From positions 1 to 56,475 of the forward strand of contig CAAGIS010000049.1 of assembly GCA_900769985.1 (NCBI GenBank): a stretch of 56,475 nt of DNA, in the 5' to 3' direction. The notes below the pieces were generated by a model that saw nothing but the letters and a program-made list of their open reading frames with translations, was not told the origin of the DNA and made no database searches. The stretch is from Spirochaetia bacterium (lineage in GTDB: Bacteria > Spirochaetota > Spirochaetia > Treponematales > Treponemataceae). The position numbers and the translations under genes are program-made. Shown here piece after piece: positions 16,431 through 24,887 of the stretch. The number at the start of each line of letters is the position of its first letter. Positions within the stretch are counted from its first letter, which is position 1.

Positions 16431-18196
16431 CTGATACAAAAGGAAAAGTAGTCGGAATTAATGGTAACATGGTTTCTGTCGAATTTGACGGAAACGTTAC
16501 TATGAATGAAGTCGGCTATGTAAATGTAGAAAATAAAAAGCTTAAAGGCGAAATTATCCGTATTCGCGGAAATATTGCCCAAATGCAGATTTATGAAATG
16601 ACAGAAGGCATTAAAACAGGAAACGAAGTAGAGTTTACCGGTGAAATGCTTGCTGTAAGGCTTGGACCTGGTCTTTTGGGACAGGTATATGACGGACTTC
16701 AAAACCCGCTGCCTTTGCTTGCTGAAAAAGCAGGTTACTTTCTGGAACGCGGTGTTTATGTAGAACCGCTTCCTTCTCAGAAAAAGTGGAGTTTTACTCC
16801 TACTGCAAAAATCGGAGATACGCTTTATTGCGGTGACAGTTTCGGTACTGTACCGGAAGGTCCTTTTACACACAAAATTCTTGTTCCGTTTGACTTCCTT
16901 GGAACATATACAGTAAAATCAATAAAACCTGCCGGCGAATATACGATTGATGATGTCGTTGCAGTTGTTACTGACGAAAAAGGTGTTGACAAAGAACTTA
17001 AGATGGCTTTCTACTGGCCTGTAAAACGTGCAGTTACATGTTATGCAGAACGTCTTGAACCTACAGAAACAATGGTAACAAAGACTCGCCTTATTGATAC
17101 TTTCTTCCCTGTTGCAAAAGGCGGAACATATTGTATTCCAGGCCCATTTGGTGCAGGAAAAACTGTTATTCAGCACACGACATCGAGAAACGCTGACGTT
17201 GACATCGTAATTATTGCAGCCTGTGGTGAACGCGCTGGTGAAGTTGTAGAAACAATCAAAGAATTCCCTGAACTTACAGACCCTCGTACAGGTGAAAGTT
17301 TGATGAAGCGCACTGTAATCATCTGTAATACTTCATCAATGCCTGTTGCCAGCCGTGAAGCATCAGTTTATACATCTGTTACAATGGCAGAATATTATCG
17401 CCAGATGGGACTTAACGTTCTTCTGCTTGCAGATTCAACATCGCGCTGGGCACAGGCTTTGCGTGAAATGTCAGGTCGTCTTGAGGAAATCCCTGGAGAA
17501 GAAGCTTTCCCTGCTTATCTTGAAAGTTATATAGCAGCATTTTATGAACGTGCAGGTCAGGTTCGCTTGAGAGATGGCTCAAAAGGTTCTGTAACAATCG
17601 GCGGAACAGTATCTCCTGCCGGCGGTAACTTTGAAGAACCTGTAACACAGGCAACGCTGAAAGTTGTAGGTGCATTCCACGGTCTTACAAGGGAACGTTC
17701 TGATGCACGAAAATATCCTGCCATTGACCCGATTGGTTCCTGGTCAAAATATAAAAGCGTTATCCGTCAGGACTGGGTAGATTATGCAAGAAATATTTTT
17801 AAGCGCGGAACAGAAGTAAACCAGATGATGAAAGTTGTCGGCGAAGAAGGTACTACTACTGATGACTTTATTCTTTATCTTAAAAGCGAATTCCTTGATT
17901 CAGTGTATTTCCAGCAGAACTCTTTTGATGAAGTTGATGCAGCAGTCAGTGTTGAGCGACAGACTTATACGTTTAAGCGCGTTCTGACAGTTCTGGGTGC
18001 AAAATTTGCATTAAACGATAAAGATGAAGCTCGCAGCTATTTTAACAAAATGCGCCAGCTTTTCCAGGATTGGAACTATTCAGAATGGAAAGGTGAAAAA
18101 TTTAATTCAATCGAAGCTCAGATTGATCAGCTTTATAAAGAAAAAGATGGTCAGATTGGTGCCGATTTAGAAGCTATGCTCAAGGATGGTGAATGA
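16427..18196 (+). CDS. atpA: V-type ATP synthase catalytic subunit A
   Basis: At 589 aa this is the normal length for an A subunit. The Walker A motif is GPFGAGKT at residues 239-246. The A-type insertion ('non-homologous region') precedes it at about 110-200. LLLADSTSRWAQALREMSGR forms the Walker B and catalytic region, and GGTVSPAGGNFEEPVTQ and SWSKY follow. Nucleotide hydrolysis or synthesis occurs here at the A/B interface on the cytoplasmic face. The ATG overlaps the previous stop (ATGA), and its own stop overlaps the B start in the same way, indicating translational coupling and balanced A and B output. Confidence 0.95.
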   Translation: MTDTKGKVVGINGNMVSVEFDGNVTMNEVGYVNVENKKLKGEIIRIRGNIAQMQIYEMTEGIKTGNEVEFTGEMLAVRLGPGLLGQVYDGLQNPLPLLAEKAGYFLERGVYVEPLPSQKKWSFTPTAKIGDTLYCGDSFGTVPEGPFTHKILVPFDFLGTYTVKSIKPAGEYTIDDVVAVVTDEKGVDKELKMAFYWPVKRAVTCYAERLEPTETMVTKTRLIDTFFPVAKGGTYCIPGPFGAGKTVIQHTTSRNADVDIVIIAACGERAGEVVETIKEFPELTDPRTGESLMKRTVIICNTSSMPVASREASVYTSVTMAEYYRQMGLNVLLLADSTSRWAQALREMSGRLEEIPGEEAFPAYLESYIAAFYERAGQVRLRDGSKGSVTIGGTVSPAGGNFEEPVTQATLKVVGAFHGLTRERSDARKYPAIDPIGSWSKYKSVIRQDWVDYARNIFKRGTEVNQMMKVVGEEGTTTDDFILYLKSEFLDSVYFQQNSFDEVDAAVSVERQTYTFKRVLTVLGAKFALNDKDEARSYFNKMRQLFQDWNYSEWKGEKFNSIEAQIDQLYKEKDGQIGADLEAMLKDGE

Positions 18197-19494
18197 TTAT
18201 GAATAAAGTTTATAGCAAAATTGAATCCATCAACGGTAGCGTTATTACAGTAAAAGCACAAGATGTAGCTTATGGCGAACTTGCAGAAATAGAAACTCGT
18301 TTCGGAAAATCTCTTGCCGAAGTAAATGGAATTAAAGGTGATTTAGTTTCATTGCAGGTATTTGCAGGTGGACGCGGTGTTTCAACAGGTGACCATATTA
18401 AATTCTTAGGTCACAGAATGGAAGTTTCGTTTAGCGAAAATCTTTTGGGACGAATCTTCAACGGTTCTGGAGAACCGCGTGACAAAGGTCCTGCTCTTGC
18501 TGATAACCTTGTAAATATTGGCGGTCCTTCGGTAAACCCGTCAAAACGCATTATGGCACGCCGTATGATTCGAACAGGTATTCCGATGATTGATATGTTC
18601 AATACTCTTGTAGTATCTCAGAAGCTTCCTATTTTCTCTATTTCTGGAGAACCTTACAACCAGCTTCTTGCACGCATTGCAATGCAGGCAGAAGTTGACG
18701 TAATTATTCTTGGGGGAATGGGATTAAAATATGATGACTATCTGTATTTTAAGAATACCCTTGAAAACGGCGGTGCCCTTTCAAAAACTGTAATGTTCAT
18801 GCATACTGCTGCAGACCCGACTGTAGAATGTATGAAAATTCCTGATATGTCGCTTGCTGTTGCAGAACAGTTTGCTCTTCAGGGAAAAGACGTTCTTGTT
18901 CTTTTGACTGATATGACAAACTTTGCAGATGCAATGAAAGAAATTGCCATTACGCAGGAACAGGTTCCGTCTAACCGCGGTTATCCTGGTGATTTATACT
19001 CTCAGCTTGCAAGCCGTTATGAAAAAGCCGTTGACTTTGACGATGCAGGTTCTGTAACGATTCTTGCAGTTACGACAATGCCTGGTGATGATGTTACGCA
19101 CCCTGTTCCTGATAATACAGGATATATCACTGAAGGTCAGTATTATCTTAAAGGCGGACGTATTGAACCATTCGGTTCTTTGTCACGATTAAAGCAGAAT
19201 GTAAATGCTAATACCCGTGATGACCATCGTGCACTTATGGATGGTATGATCAGGCTTTATTCAGCATATAAAGATACGCTTGAAAAAAAGTCAATGGGAT
19301 TTATGATGAGTGCCTGGGATGAAAAACTGCTTAAATACGGAGTAATGTTTGAAAGGGAAATGATGGATCTTTCTAAAAATATTCCTCTCGAAGATGCTCT
19401 TGACCTTGGCTGGAAAATCTTAAGCGAATGTTTTGACAAACAGGAAACTGGCATTAAGTCTGAATTGATTGAAAAACATTGGCCGGTAAAATAA
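18193..19494 (+). CDS. atpB: V-type ATP synthase subunit B
   Basis: This 433-aa non-catalytic nucleotide-binding subunit pairs with A in the hexameric head. The P-loop is degenerate as expected for B (ISGEPYNQLLARIA in place of GxxGxGKT). LVLLTDMTNFADAMKEI and QVPSNRGYPGDLYSQLASRYE are typical B motifs. Starts are possible at ATG 18193, which overlaps the A stop, or at ATG 18199; AAGGA upstream favours 18193. It is followed by subunit D after 12 nt. Confidence 0.95.
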   Translation: MIMNKVYSKIESINGSVITVKAQDVAYGELAEIETRFGKSLAEVNGIKGDLVSLQVFAGGRGVSTGDHIKFLGHRMEVSFSENLLGRIFNGSGEPRDKGPALADNLVNIGGPSVNPSKRIMARRMIRTGIPMIDMFNTLVVSQKLPIFSISGEPYNQLLARIAMQAEVDVIILGGMGLKYDDYLYFKNTLENGGALSKTVMFMHTAADPTVECMKIPDMSLAVAEQFALQGKDVLVLLTDMTNFADAMKEIAITQEQVPSNRGYPGDLYSQLASRYEKAVDFDDAGSVTILAVTTMPGDDVTHPVPDNTGYITEGQYYLKGGRIEPFGSLSRLKQNVNANTRDDHRALMDGMIRLYSAYKDTLEKKSMGFMMSAWDEKLLKYGVMFEREMMDLSKNIPLEDALDLGWKILSECFDKQETGIKSELIEKHWPVK

Positions 19495-19506
19495 AGAAGG
19501 TGTTTC

Positions 19507-20115
19507 ATGGCGAAGATTAAGCTGACAAAAAATGAGCTTAAAGTTCAAAAAGATGCTCTTAAAATGTTTCAAAGGTATCTGCCGACTTTGACTCTTAAAA
19601 AACAGCAGCTTCAGACAGAAATACGTACTATTGATGCTAGGGCTAAAGAAGTCCGCCAGCAGAGAAAAAATCTCGAGGCTGAATTTGAAGAATGGATTTC
19701 TGTTTTCGGTGAAAAAGACGCTTTTAAACCAGGAATGGTTACTGTAAAGAATATCCGTAAAGGAACCGGTAATATTGCCGGTGTAAATATTCCTGTTTAC
19801 GAAGGCGCTGATTTTTCACGCGGAGATTATGATCTTTATTCAACGCCGCTTTGGATTGATATGGCTGCTGACAGAATGGAAAAAGCTCTGTCACTAGACT
19901 TGGAAGCTGATGTGCTGGAAGAACAAGTTCGCTTACTGGCTCAGGAATTGCGCGTAACGACACAGCGCGTTAATCTTTTTGAGAAGGTCAAAATTCCTGA
20001 AACTAAAGCTAACATAAAAAAGATTTCTGTTTATCTCGGTGATGAACAGGTTGCGGCTGTTGTCCGCAGTAAGATTTCTAAGAAAAAATTACAGAATGAA
20101 GGAGAAAATGCTTAA
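19507..20115 (+). CDS. atpD: V-type ATP synthase subunit D
   Basis: The central rotor shaft subunit, 202 aa. The N-terminal helix KLTKNELKVQKDALKMFQRY and the following coiled coil to about residue 65, plus the C-terminal helix (VRLLAQELRVTTQRVNLFEK) that returns along it, give the antiparallel hairpin characteristic of subunit D. The middle (about 75-125) is the small globular domain. The Shine-Dalgarno sequence AGAAGGTG lies just before the ATG. It ends 1 nt before the I-subunit ATG. Confidence 0.9.
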   Translation: MAKIKLTKNELKVQKDALKMFQRYLPTLTLKKQQLQTEIRTIDARAKEVRQQRKNLEAEFEEWISVFGEKDAFKPGMVTVKNIRKGTGNIAGVNIPVYEGADFSRGDYDLYSTPLWIDMAADRMEKALSLDLEADVLEEQVRLLAQELRVTTQRVNLFEKVKIPETKANIKKISVYLGDEQVAAVVRSKISKKKLQNEGENA

Positions 20116-22056
20116 ATGATTGTACCTATGAAAAAAGTTTCTCTTGTCATTCTTGATAAAGAGAAAAAAGAAGCTCTTAAAACTCTTAGAAAAATCGGTG
20201 TCGTTCATCTTGAAAAAGTCGAAGGCAAGGGTGAAGTTCTGGCAAACTATAAAAACGTGTCAGATACTTTATTCAATGCTTCTATACTTTTATCAGAAGT
20301 AAAAACTGACAAAAAGACTTTCAAGTATGAAACTGTTTCAAATGAAGTTGCTTTGCAAAAGGCAAGGCGTGTTCTTGAAATTGTTGACAGAAAAAAGGAA
20401 TTATTTGACCAGATTTCAAGTGCTACAGCTGAATTAGACAGATTTGCAGGTTGGGGTGAACTGGACCCGCAGGATTTTGAGTATCTCAAAGAAAAAGGAA
20501 TCTGTTTATCGCTGTATGAAATTCCGTCAGATAAAATGCGCCTTATTTCTGATGACGTAAAGACAATTCTTTTGAATACTTCAAAGTCTGTTACGAGATT
20601 TCTTGTTTTAAGCGATGAGCCTCTGACAGAACGTCCAGAAGGTTTGCCGCCTGAAGCTTTTTCAATTATTTTACCGGATATTTCGACAAATAAAATAATT
20701 GAAAATATAAAAAGCGCAAAATCTGAACTTGATTCCATTCAAAAAGAATTTAACGATTCTGCAAAATATTTGAATTCAATTAATGAATATTATTCATCAG
20801 TTCAAAAAGATATTGAATTTGAAAATATTTATTCTGGCATGGAAACTGAAAGTTTAGAAAATGAGAATACTCTTGCCTGGATTACAGGTTTTGTTCCGGT
20901 TGACAGTTTTGATGTCCTGCAGAAAACGGCAAAAGAAAATTACTGGGCACTGGCAAGTGATGACCCTGCAGAAGAAGACGCCGTTCCGACTAAATTAAAG
21001 AATAATAAGCTTGTAAGTTTAATTTATCCGCTTACAGACTTTTTGGGAACTGTTCCAGGTTATAATGAATATGATATCTCAGGCTGGTTCCTCTTATTCT
21101 TTACAGTTTTCTTTGGAATGATTTTTGGCGACGGCGGTTACGGACTTCTTGTTACTCTTGTAAGCCTTATCCTGATTTTGAAGAATAAGGCAAACGGAAA
21201 GTCTTCTCCTATGCTGAGCCTTGTTTTCCTTGTAGGGCTTGCGACTGTTGCATGGGGAACAGTGACTTGTACCTGGTTCGGTCTTACGCCGGAGCAGCTT
21301 CCGTCCTGGCTTGTAAATCTTTCTGTTACTCCGATTTCAAATGCAGCAGATTTTAAAAACGGCGGACAGCCTTATCTTCTGTATTTGCCATGGAGTGACG
21401 TTGGATTGACGACAGGTCAGAACCTTCAAATTTTCTGCTTTACGCTTGCTTTGTTGCAACTGTCTGTTGCCCATATTAAGGGTATTAAGCGGAATTTGAA
21501 GAATAAGTCATTAAAGGTTTTAGGGGAGTTTGGTTCTCTAGTTCAGCTTTGGGGAATGTTCTATGTAGTTCTTTCTATGGTAGTAAGTTCTCAGATTTTC
21601 CCTCTTAACCTTGTCGTAAACGGAATTCCTGTCGGAATGACGGCGATTTTGCTTGTTGCAGGAGGTTTTGCACTTAGTTTTATATTTGCAAATTATGAAG
21701 GCAGTCTTGGAAAATCGATTCTGGAAAGTTGTAAGAATATAATTTCTGTTTTGCTAGGCGTTGTAAACGTTTTCTCAGATATTGTTTCTTATATAAGACT
21801 TTGGGCTGTAGGACTTGCAGGTGCTGCAATTTCTAATACAGTAAATACAATGGCAGGGCCGCTTATGGGACACGCCATTCTGTTTATTGCTGCAGTTTTA
21901 TTGCTTGTTTTTGGACATGGTTTAAATATGATTTTGAACTTATTGTCTGTAATTGTTCATGGTGTCCGGTTAAATACATTGGAGTTTTCAACTCATCTCG
22001 GAATGTCATGGTCTGGTTTTAAATATGAACCGTTCAAAGAAACGGTAAAAAAATAA
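20116..22056 (+). CDS. atpI: V-type ATP synthase subunit I (a-subunit)
   Basis: The 646-aa membrane stator subunit has a cytoplasmic N-terminal half (to about residue 315) with long helices. The membrane half starts at FLGTVPGYNEYDISGWFLLF and contains FFGMIFGDGGYGLL, a hallmark of subunit I/a. IVSYIRLWAVGLAGAAISN near residue 560 carries the essential Arg of the ion half-channels. Seven or eight hydrophobic segments are visible. It forms the ion path together with the K ring. The ATG at 20116 directly follows the D stop, with GGAG 11 nt upstream. Confidence 0.92.
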   Translation: MIVPMKKVSLVILDKEKKEALKTLRKIGVVHLEKVEGKGEVLANYKNVSDTLFNASILLSEVKTDKKTFKYETVSNEVALQKARRVLEIVDRKKELFDQISSATAELDRFAGWGELDPQDFEYLKEKGICLSLYEIPSDKMRLISDDVKTILLNTSKSVTRFLVLSDEPLTERPEGLPPEAFSIILPDISTNKIIENIKSAKSELDSIQKEFNDSAKYLNSINEYYSSVQKDIEFENIYSGMETESLENENTLAWITGFVPVDSFDVLQKTAKENYWALASDDPAEEDAVPTKLKNNKLVSLIYPLTDFLGTVPGYNEYDISGWFLLFFTVFFGMIFGDGGYGLLVTLVSLILILKNKANGKSSPMLSLVFLVGLATVAWGTVTCTWFGLTPEQLPSWLVNLSVTPISNAADFKNGGQPYLLYLPWSDVGLTTGQNLQIFCFTLALLQLSVAHIKGIKRNLKNKSLKVLGEFGSLVQLWGMFYVVLSMVVSSQIFPLNLVVNGIPVGMTAILLVAGGFALSFIFANYEGSLGKSILESCKNIISVLLGVVNVFSDIVSYIRLWAVGLAGAAISNTVNTMAGPLMGHAILFIAAVLLLVFGHGLNMILNLLSVIVHGVRLNTLEFSTHLGMSWSGFKYEPFKETVKK

Positions 22057-22094
22057 TTCTCTTGTTTTAAACAAGAAATTTTAAGGAGATATAT

Positions 22095-22517
22095 ATGAAC
22101 TTTGGTATGTTAGGTGCTGCTGTTGCTATGGGTATTGCTGCTATCGGATCTGCAATTGGTATTGGAATTGCTGGACAAGGTGCTATCGGTGCATGGAAAA
22201 GATGTTATGTAAATAACAAACCTGCTCCGTTCATCCTGACAGTATTTGCAGGTGCTCCTTTGACACAGACTATTTACGGTTTCCTTCTCATGCAGAATAT
22301 GGCTTCTTCATCTAAAGATCCATGGTTTCTTTTGGGCTTAGGTATTGCTTCTGGTCTTGCAATGTGCTTTTCTGCTATTGCACAGGGAAAAGCCGGTGCT
22401 GCAGGTTCAGATGCACTTGGAGAAACTGGAAAAGGTTTTGCACAGTACATCATGGTTGTAGGTCTTTGTGAAACTGTTGCCTTGTTTGCAATGGTATTCT
22501 CTATGATTATGTGTTAA
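22095..22517 (+). CDS. atpK: V-type ATP synthase subunit K (rotor ring proteolipid)
   Basis: This 140-aa membrane protein is made of two helical hairpins, i.e. four membrane segments, and assembles into the rotor ring. The carrier carboxylate is Glu126 in VVGLCETVALFAM. Thr57-Gln58 (APLTQTIYGF) and Gln97 (AIAQGKAGAAG) line up with Thr64, Gln65 and Gln110 of Enterococcus hirae NtpK, known Na+ ligands. A Na+-coupled ring is therefore possible (inference). A strong AAGGAG Shine-Dalgarno sequence 6 nt before the ATG fits the need for many copies. It is the last gene of the operon, and a strong terminator follows. Confidence 0.93.
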   Translation: MNFGMLGAAVAMGIAAIGSAIGIGIAGQGAIGAWKRCYVNNKPAPFILTVFAGAPLTQTIYGFLLMQNMASSSKDPWFLLGLGIASGLAMCFSAIAQGKAGAAGSDALGETGKGFAQYIMVVGLCETVALFAMVFSMIMC

Positions 22518-22543
22518 TCAAAATTAACTGATTATTTTAAAGG

Positions 22544-22580
22544 CTGTCTGGTATAGGTTTTATATCAGACAGTTTTTTTA
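22544..22580 (+). terminator. Intrinsic terminator of the V-ATPase operon
   Basis: CTGTCTG (22544-22550) pairs perfectly with CAGACAG (22566-22572), with further A-T pairing inside, followed at once by seven Ts. It ends the ATPase transcript 27 nt after the atpK stop. Confidence 0.85.
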
Positions 22581-22646
22581 TGCTTTTTATTGAAAAGTAT
22601 AGCTTGAAATATTTTTCAATATGCAGTTTTTATTTATCATTTATTT

Positions 22647-22655
22647 TGATATAAT
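22647..22655 (+). promoter_or_regulatory. Extended -10 promoter of ispG, predicted leaderless
   Basis: TGATATAAT is a perfect extended -10 (TGnTATAAT). The ATG at 22662 is 6 nt further on, so the mRNA would begin at or beside the start codon. No -35 or Shine-Dalgarno sequence is visible. Confidence 0.55.
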
Positions 22656-22661
22656 TACATT

Positions 22662-23765
22662 ATGACAGAAAATTTTATAAAACCGCGGACAGTTTTTATT
22701 GGCGGTTCGGGAATTACAAAGCGTTTAAGTATTGGCGGTGAAAATCCTGTTTCAATCCAGACAATGTGGAAAGAACCGATTGACAGAATTATAGATGATG
22801 ATATTGCATTTGAAGACTTGTTAAAGCGCCTTGACATTCTGCAAAAACTCGGCTGCGACATTTTGCGCTTTGCCGTTCCTGATACAAAAAGTGCAAAGGC
22901 GCTTGTAAAAATTGCAAGTCATACATCAATGCCGCTTGTTGCTGACATTCACTTTGATTACACTCTTGCGCTTGAATGTCTTACTGGTAATGTTGCTGCA
23001 ATCAGAATAAATCCTGGAAATATCGGAAGCCGTGACAGAGTTGAAAAAGTCGTAAATGCATGCAGGGAAAGAGGTACTGCAATCAGAATCGGTGTAAATA
23101 CGGGAAGCCTTCCGAAAGATTTGGCAGAACAGGTTGAACAGAACTTGATTACTCGGGCAAAAGCTCTTGCACAGACAGCTGCACGCGAGGCTCAGGTTTT
23201 TGAAGAATTGAAATTTGACCAGTACGTCGTAAGCATGAAAGCTTCTAGCGTTCAAGAAACTGTTTTGTCAAATGAAGAATTTGCAAGACACTATGACGTT
23301 CCTCTTCATATCGGCGTTACGGAAGCAGGACCTTTAATAAGCGGTGTAGTAAAGTCAACTCTTGCTTTTAGTAAACTTCTTTGCGAAGGAATCGGAAGTA
23401 CAATCCGTGTAAGCCTTTCATCTTCACCTGAAAATGAAATAATTACGGGTCGTGAAATTCTGCATGAATGTGGCCTAAAAAGAGGCGGTGTTACGCTGAT
23501 TTCCTGTCCTCGCTGCGGAAGGCTTGGCTTTGATGTTCACGGTTTTGTCGAGCGCTGGCAGAATGAACTTTTATCGCTTGACAAAAATATTACTGTCGCC
23601 GTAATGGGGTGTGTCGTAAACGGACCGGGAGAAGCAAAACACGCAGATTTGGGAATCGCAGGGGCAGGCGATAAAGCGATAATTTTTAAAAAAGGAAAAA
23701 TAGTACGAACAATTGAATCAAAAAATGCCGATACTGAATTCAGGCAGGAGTTATATTCATTGTGA
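22662..23765 (+). CDS. ispG: 4-hydroxy-3-methylbut-2-en-1-yl diphosphate synthase
   Basis: This 367-aa Fe-S enzyme of the MEP isoprenoid pathway converts MEcPP to HMBPP in the cytosol. The N-terminal TIM barrel starts with IGGENPVSIQTMWKEP. DILRFAVPD, VADIHFDYTLA and RINPGNIGS are typical IspG motifs. The [4Fe-4S] ligands are in SCPRCGRLGFD (about 283, 286) and VMGCVVNGPGEAKHADLG (about 317), followed by the conserved Glu. It is the short bacterial form without the plant-type insertion. The next gene overlaps its stop (GTGA), so the two are coupled. Confidence 0.95.
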   Translation: MTENFIKPRTVFIGGSGITKRLSIGGENPVSIQTMWKEPIDRIIDDDIAFEDLLKRLDILQKLGCDILRFAVPDTKSAKALVKIASHTSMPLVADIHFDYTLALECLTGNVAAIRINPGNIGSRDRVEKVVNACRERGTAIRIGVNTGSLPKDLAEQVEQNLITRAKALAQTAAREAQVFEELKFDQYVVSMKASSVQETVLSNEEFARHYDVPLHIGVTEAGPLISGVVKSTLAFSKLLCEGIGSTIRVSLSSSPENEIITGREILHECGLKRGGVTLISCPRCGRLGFDVHGFVERWQNELLSLDKNITVAVMGCVVNGPGEAKHADLGIAGAGDKAIIFKKGKIVRTIESKNADTEFRQELYSL

Positions 23766-24865
23766 AAAAAAAATCTGCAATTATATTATTTACGTTAATT
23801 TTCTTTATAGGTTTTTCAGTATTCTCTGATAATATGCGTTCTGACGGTTCTCAAGAATCCTGGCGGGTTTTAAAAAAAGCACAGCAGGAATTTGACTTGA
23901 ACAATTATGCGATGTCAATGAAACTGGCGCAGGACTCGATTTCCCTCAGAAAAAAAGAAATTCAATATGCTGATAACATATTGCAAAGTGCTTTAAATCC
24001 GTATCAAGTTAGAAAAGCCGGCGATTACATAGAAGACGTATTGAAAATCCTTGACGAGCGTCAGGAATATGAAGCTTATTCGATTATTAAACGAATAACT
24101 GAGCAGAAAGGAATTGAGTTTTTTAAAGGTTCTATTTCTAAATTGACTGAATACCTTAAAAAGCGCGTAAATTATCCGGAAGCATTTTTTCTTATTGCAA
24201 GAATTTACAAACTCGAAGGCGAATATAGCATAGCGCTTTATTATCTTGAAAAAGCCCACAAAAGTGCTGATTTGCTTGAAGTTCCGTCCCAGCAGGCAGA
24301 CATTTTGTATGAGATGGCTGATATTGCAGAATTCCTTGATGATACTGTAATGCAGGAAAAAGCCCTGCTTTTAATTGCAAACAGTGACGGTAAATTTAAT
24401 GATTCGACTTTGAAAAATGCGCTTTTGCGGACTTCAAAATCTGAAAAAGAAGACAATTCTTCGCGGTTTTTCTCGCTGTACAGGATTGATGCCGTAAATA
24501 CAATCAGGGCATATTTTAAGTTGAGTTCGCTTTATGCTGAAAATAAAAAATATCAGGATTCCTATCTTACAAATTTATACGGTGTTTTAATTTCTTTTAC
24601 CCACATAAATTCGATTCTGGAAGAACGCGATTCTGATTATTCATATAAATCATTGGAATCTTTTTTTTCTAAACTGTCGCTTTATCCTGATATTATGAAA
24701 TGGTGCAATGACATAGGATTTTGGAAAGGTTTTTATGACATCTATGAACTGGGCAGAAAAAATAATTTTGCTCGTTTTCCGAATGACATTCTGAATAATT
24801 TAGCCAGATTCTGTCCTGAAGGGTATTGGCAAAAAGCTGCAGAACAGAAGTTGAACGAAAAGTAA
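23762..24865 (+). CDS. Exported TPR-like helical protein
   Basis: The 367-aa protein starts at GTG 23762, overlapping the ispG stop, with AGGAG upstream. A signal peptide (KKKSAIILFTLIFFIGFSVFS) precedes a fully helical mature part. AQQEFDLNNYAMSMKLAQDS, YPEAFFLIARIYKLEGEYSI and ALYYLEKAHKSADL look like TPR units. It is probably periplasmic, since no lipobox cysteine is seen. It is convergent with the Omp85-like gene, 22 nt apart. No known family is recognised; linkage to ispG is probably only transcriptional. Confidence 0.65.
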   Translation: MKKKSAIILFTLIFFIGFSVFSDNMRSDGSQESWRVLKKAQQEFDLNNYAMSMKLAQDSISLRKKEIQYADNILQSALNPYQVRKAGDYIEDVLKILDERQEYEAYSIIKRITEQKGIEFFKGSISKLTEYLKKRVNYPEAFFLIARIYKLEGEYSIALYYLEKAHKSADLLEVPSQQADILYEMADIAEFLDDTVMQEKALLLIANSDGKFNDSTLKNALLRTSKSEKEDNSSRFFSLYRIDAVNTIRAYFKLSSLYAENKKYQDSYLTNLYGVLISFTHINSILEERDSDYSYKSLESFFSKLSLYPDIMKWCNDIGFWKGFYDIYELGRKNNFARFPNDILNNLARFCPEGYWQKAAEQKLNEK

Positions 24866-24881
24866 CTTCCTCAATTTTCGT
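24855..24881. terminator. Weak bidirectional hairpin between convergent genes
   Basis: ACGAAAA (24855-24861) pairs with TTTTCGT (24875-24881) around the stop codon of the upstream gene. The paired A and T runs could serve both directions. Confidence 0.35.
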
Positions 24882-24887
24882 CTTGCA

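Noticed and set aside
16400..16873. 157-aa minus-strand open frame inside atpA
   Set aside because: It is fully antisense to the catalytic V-ATPase subunit, is Phe/Lys/Ser-rich with no motif, and has no ribosome site.
20247..20738. 163-aa minus-strand open frame inside atpI
   Set aside because: A shadow frame of a well-supported gene; Ser-rich antisense composition and no family resemblance.
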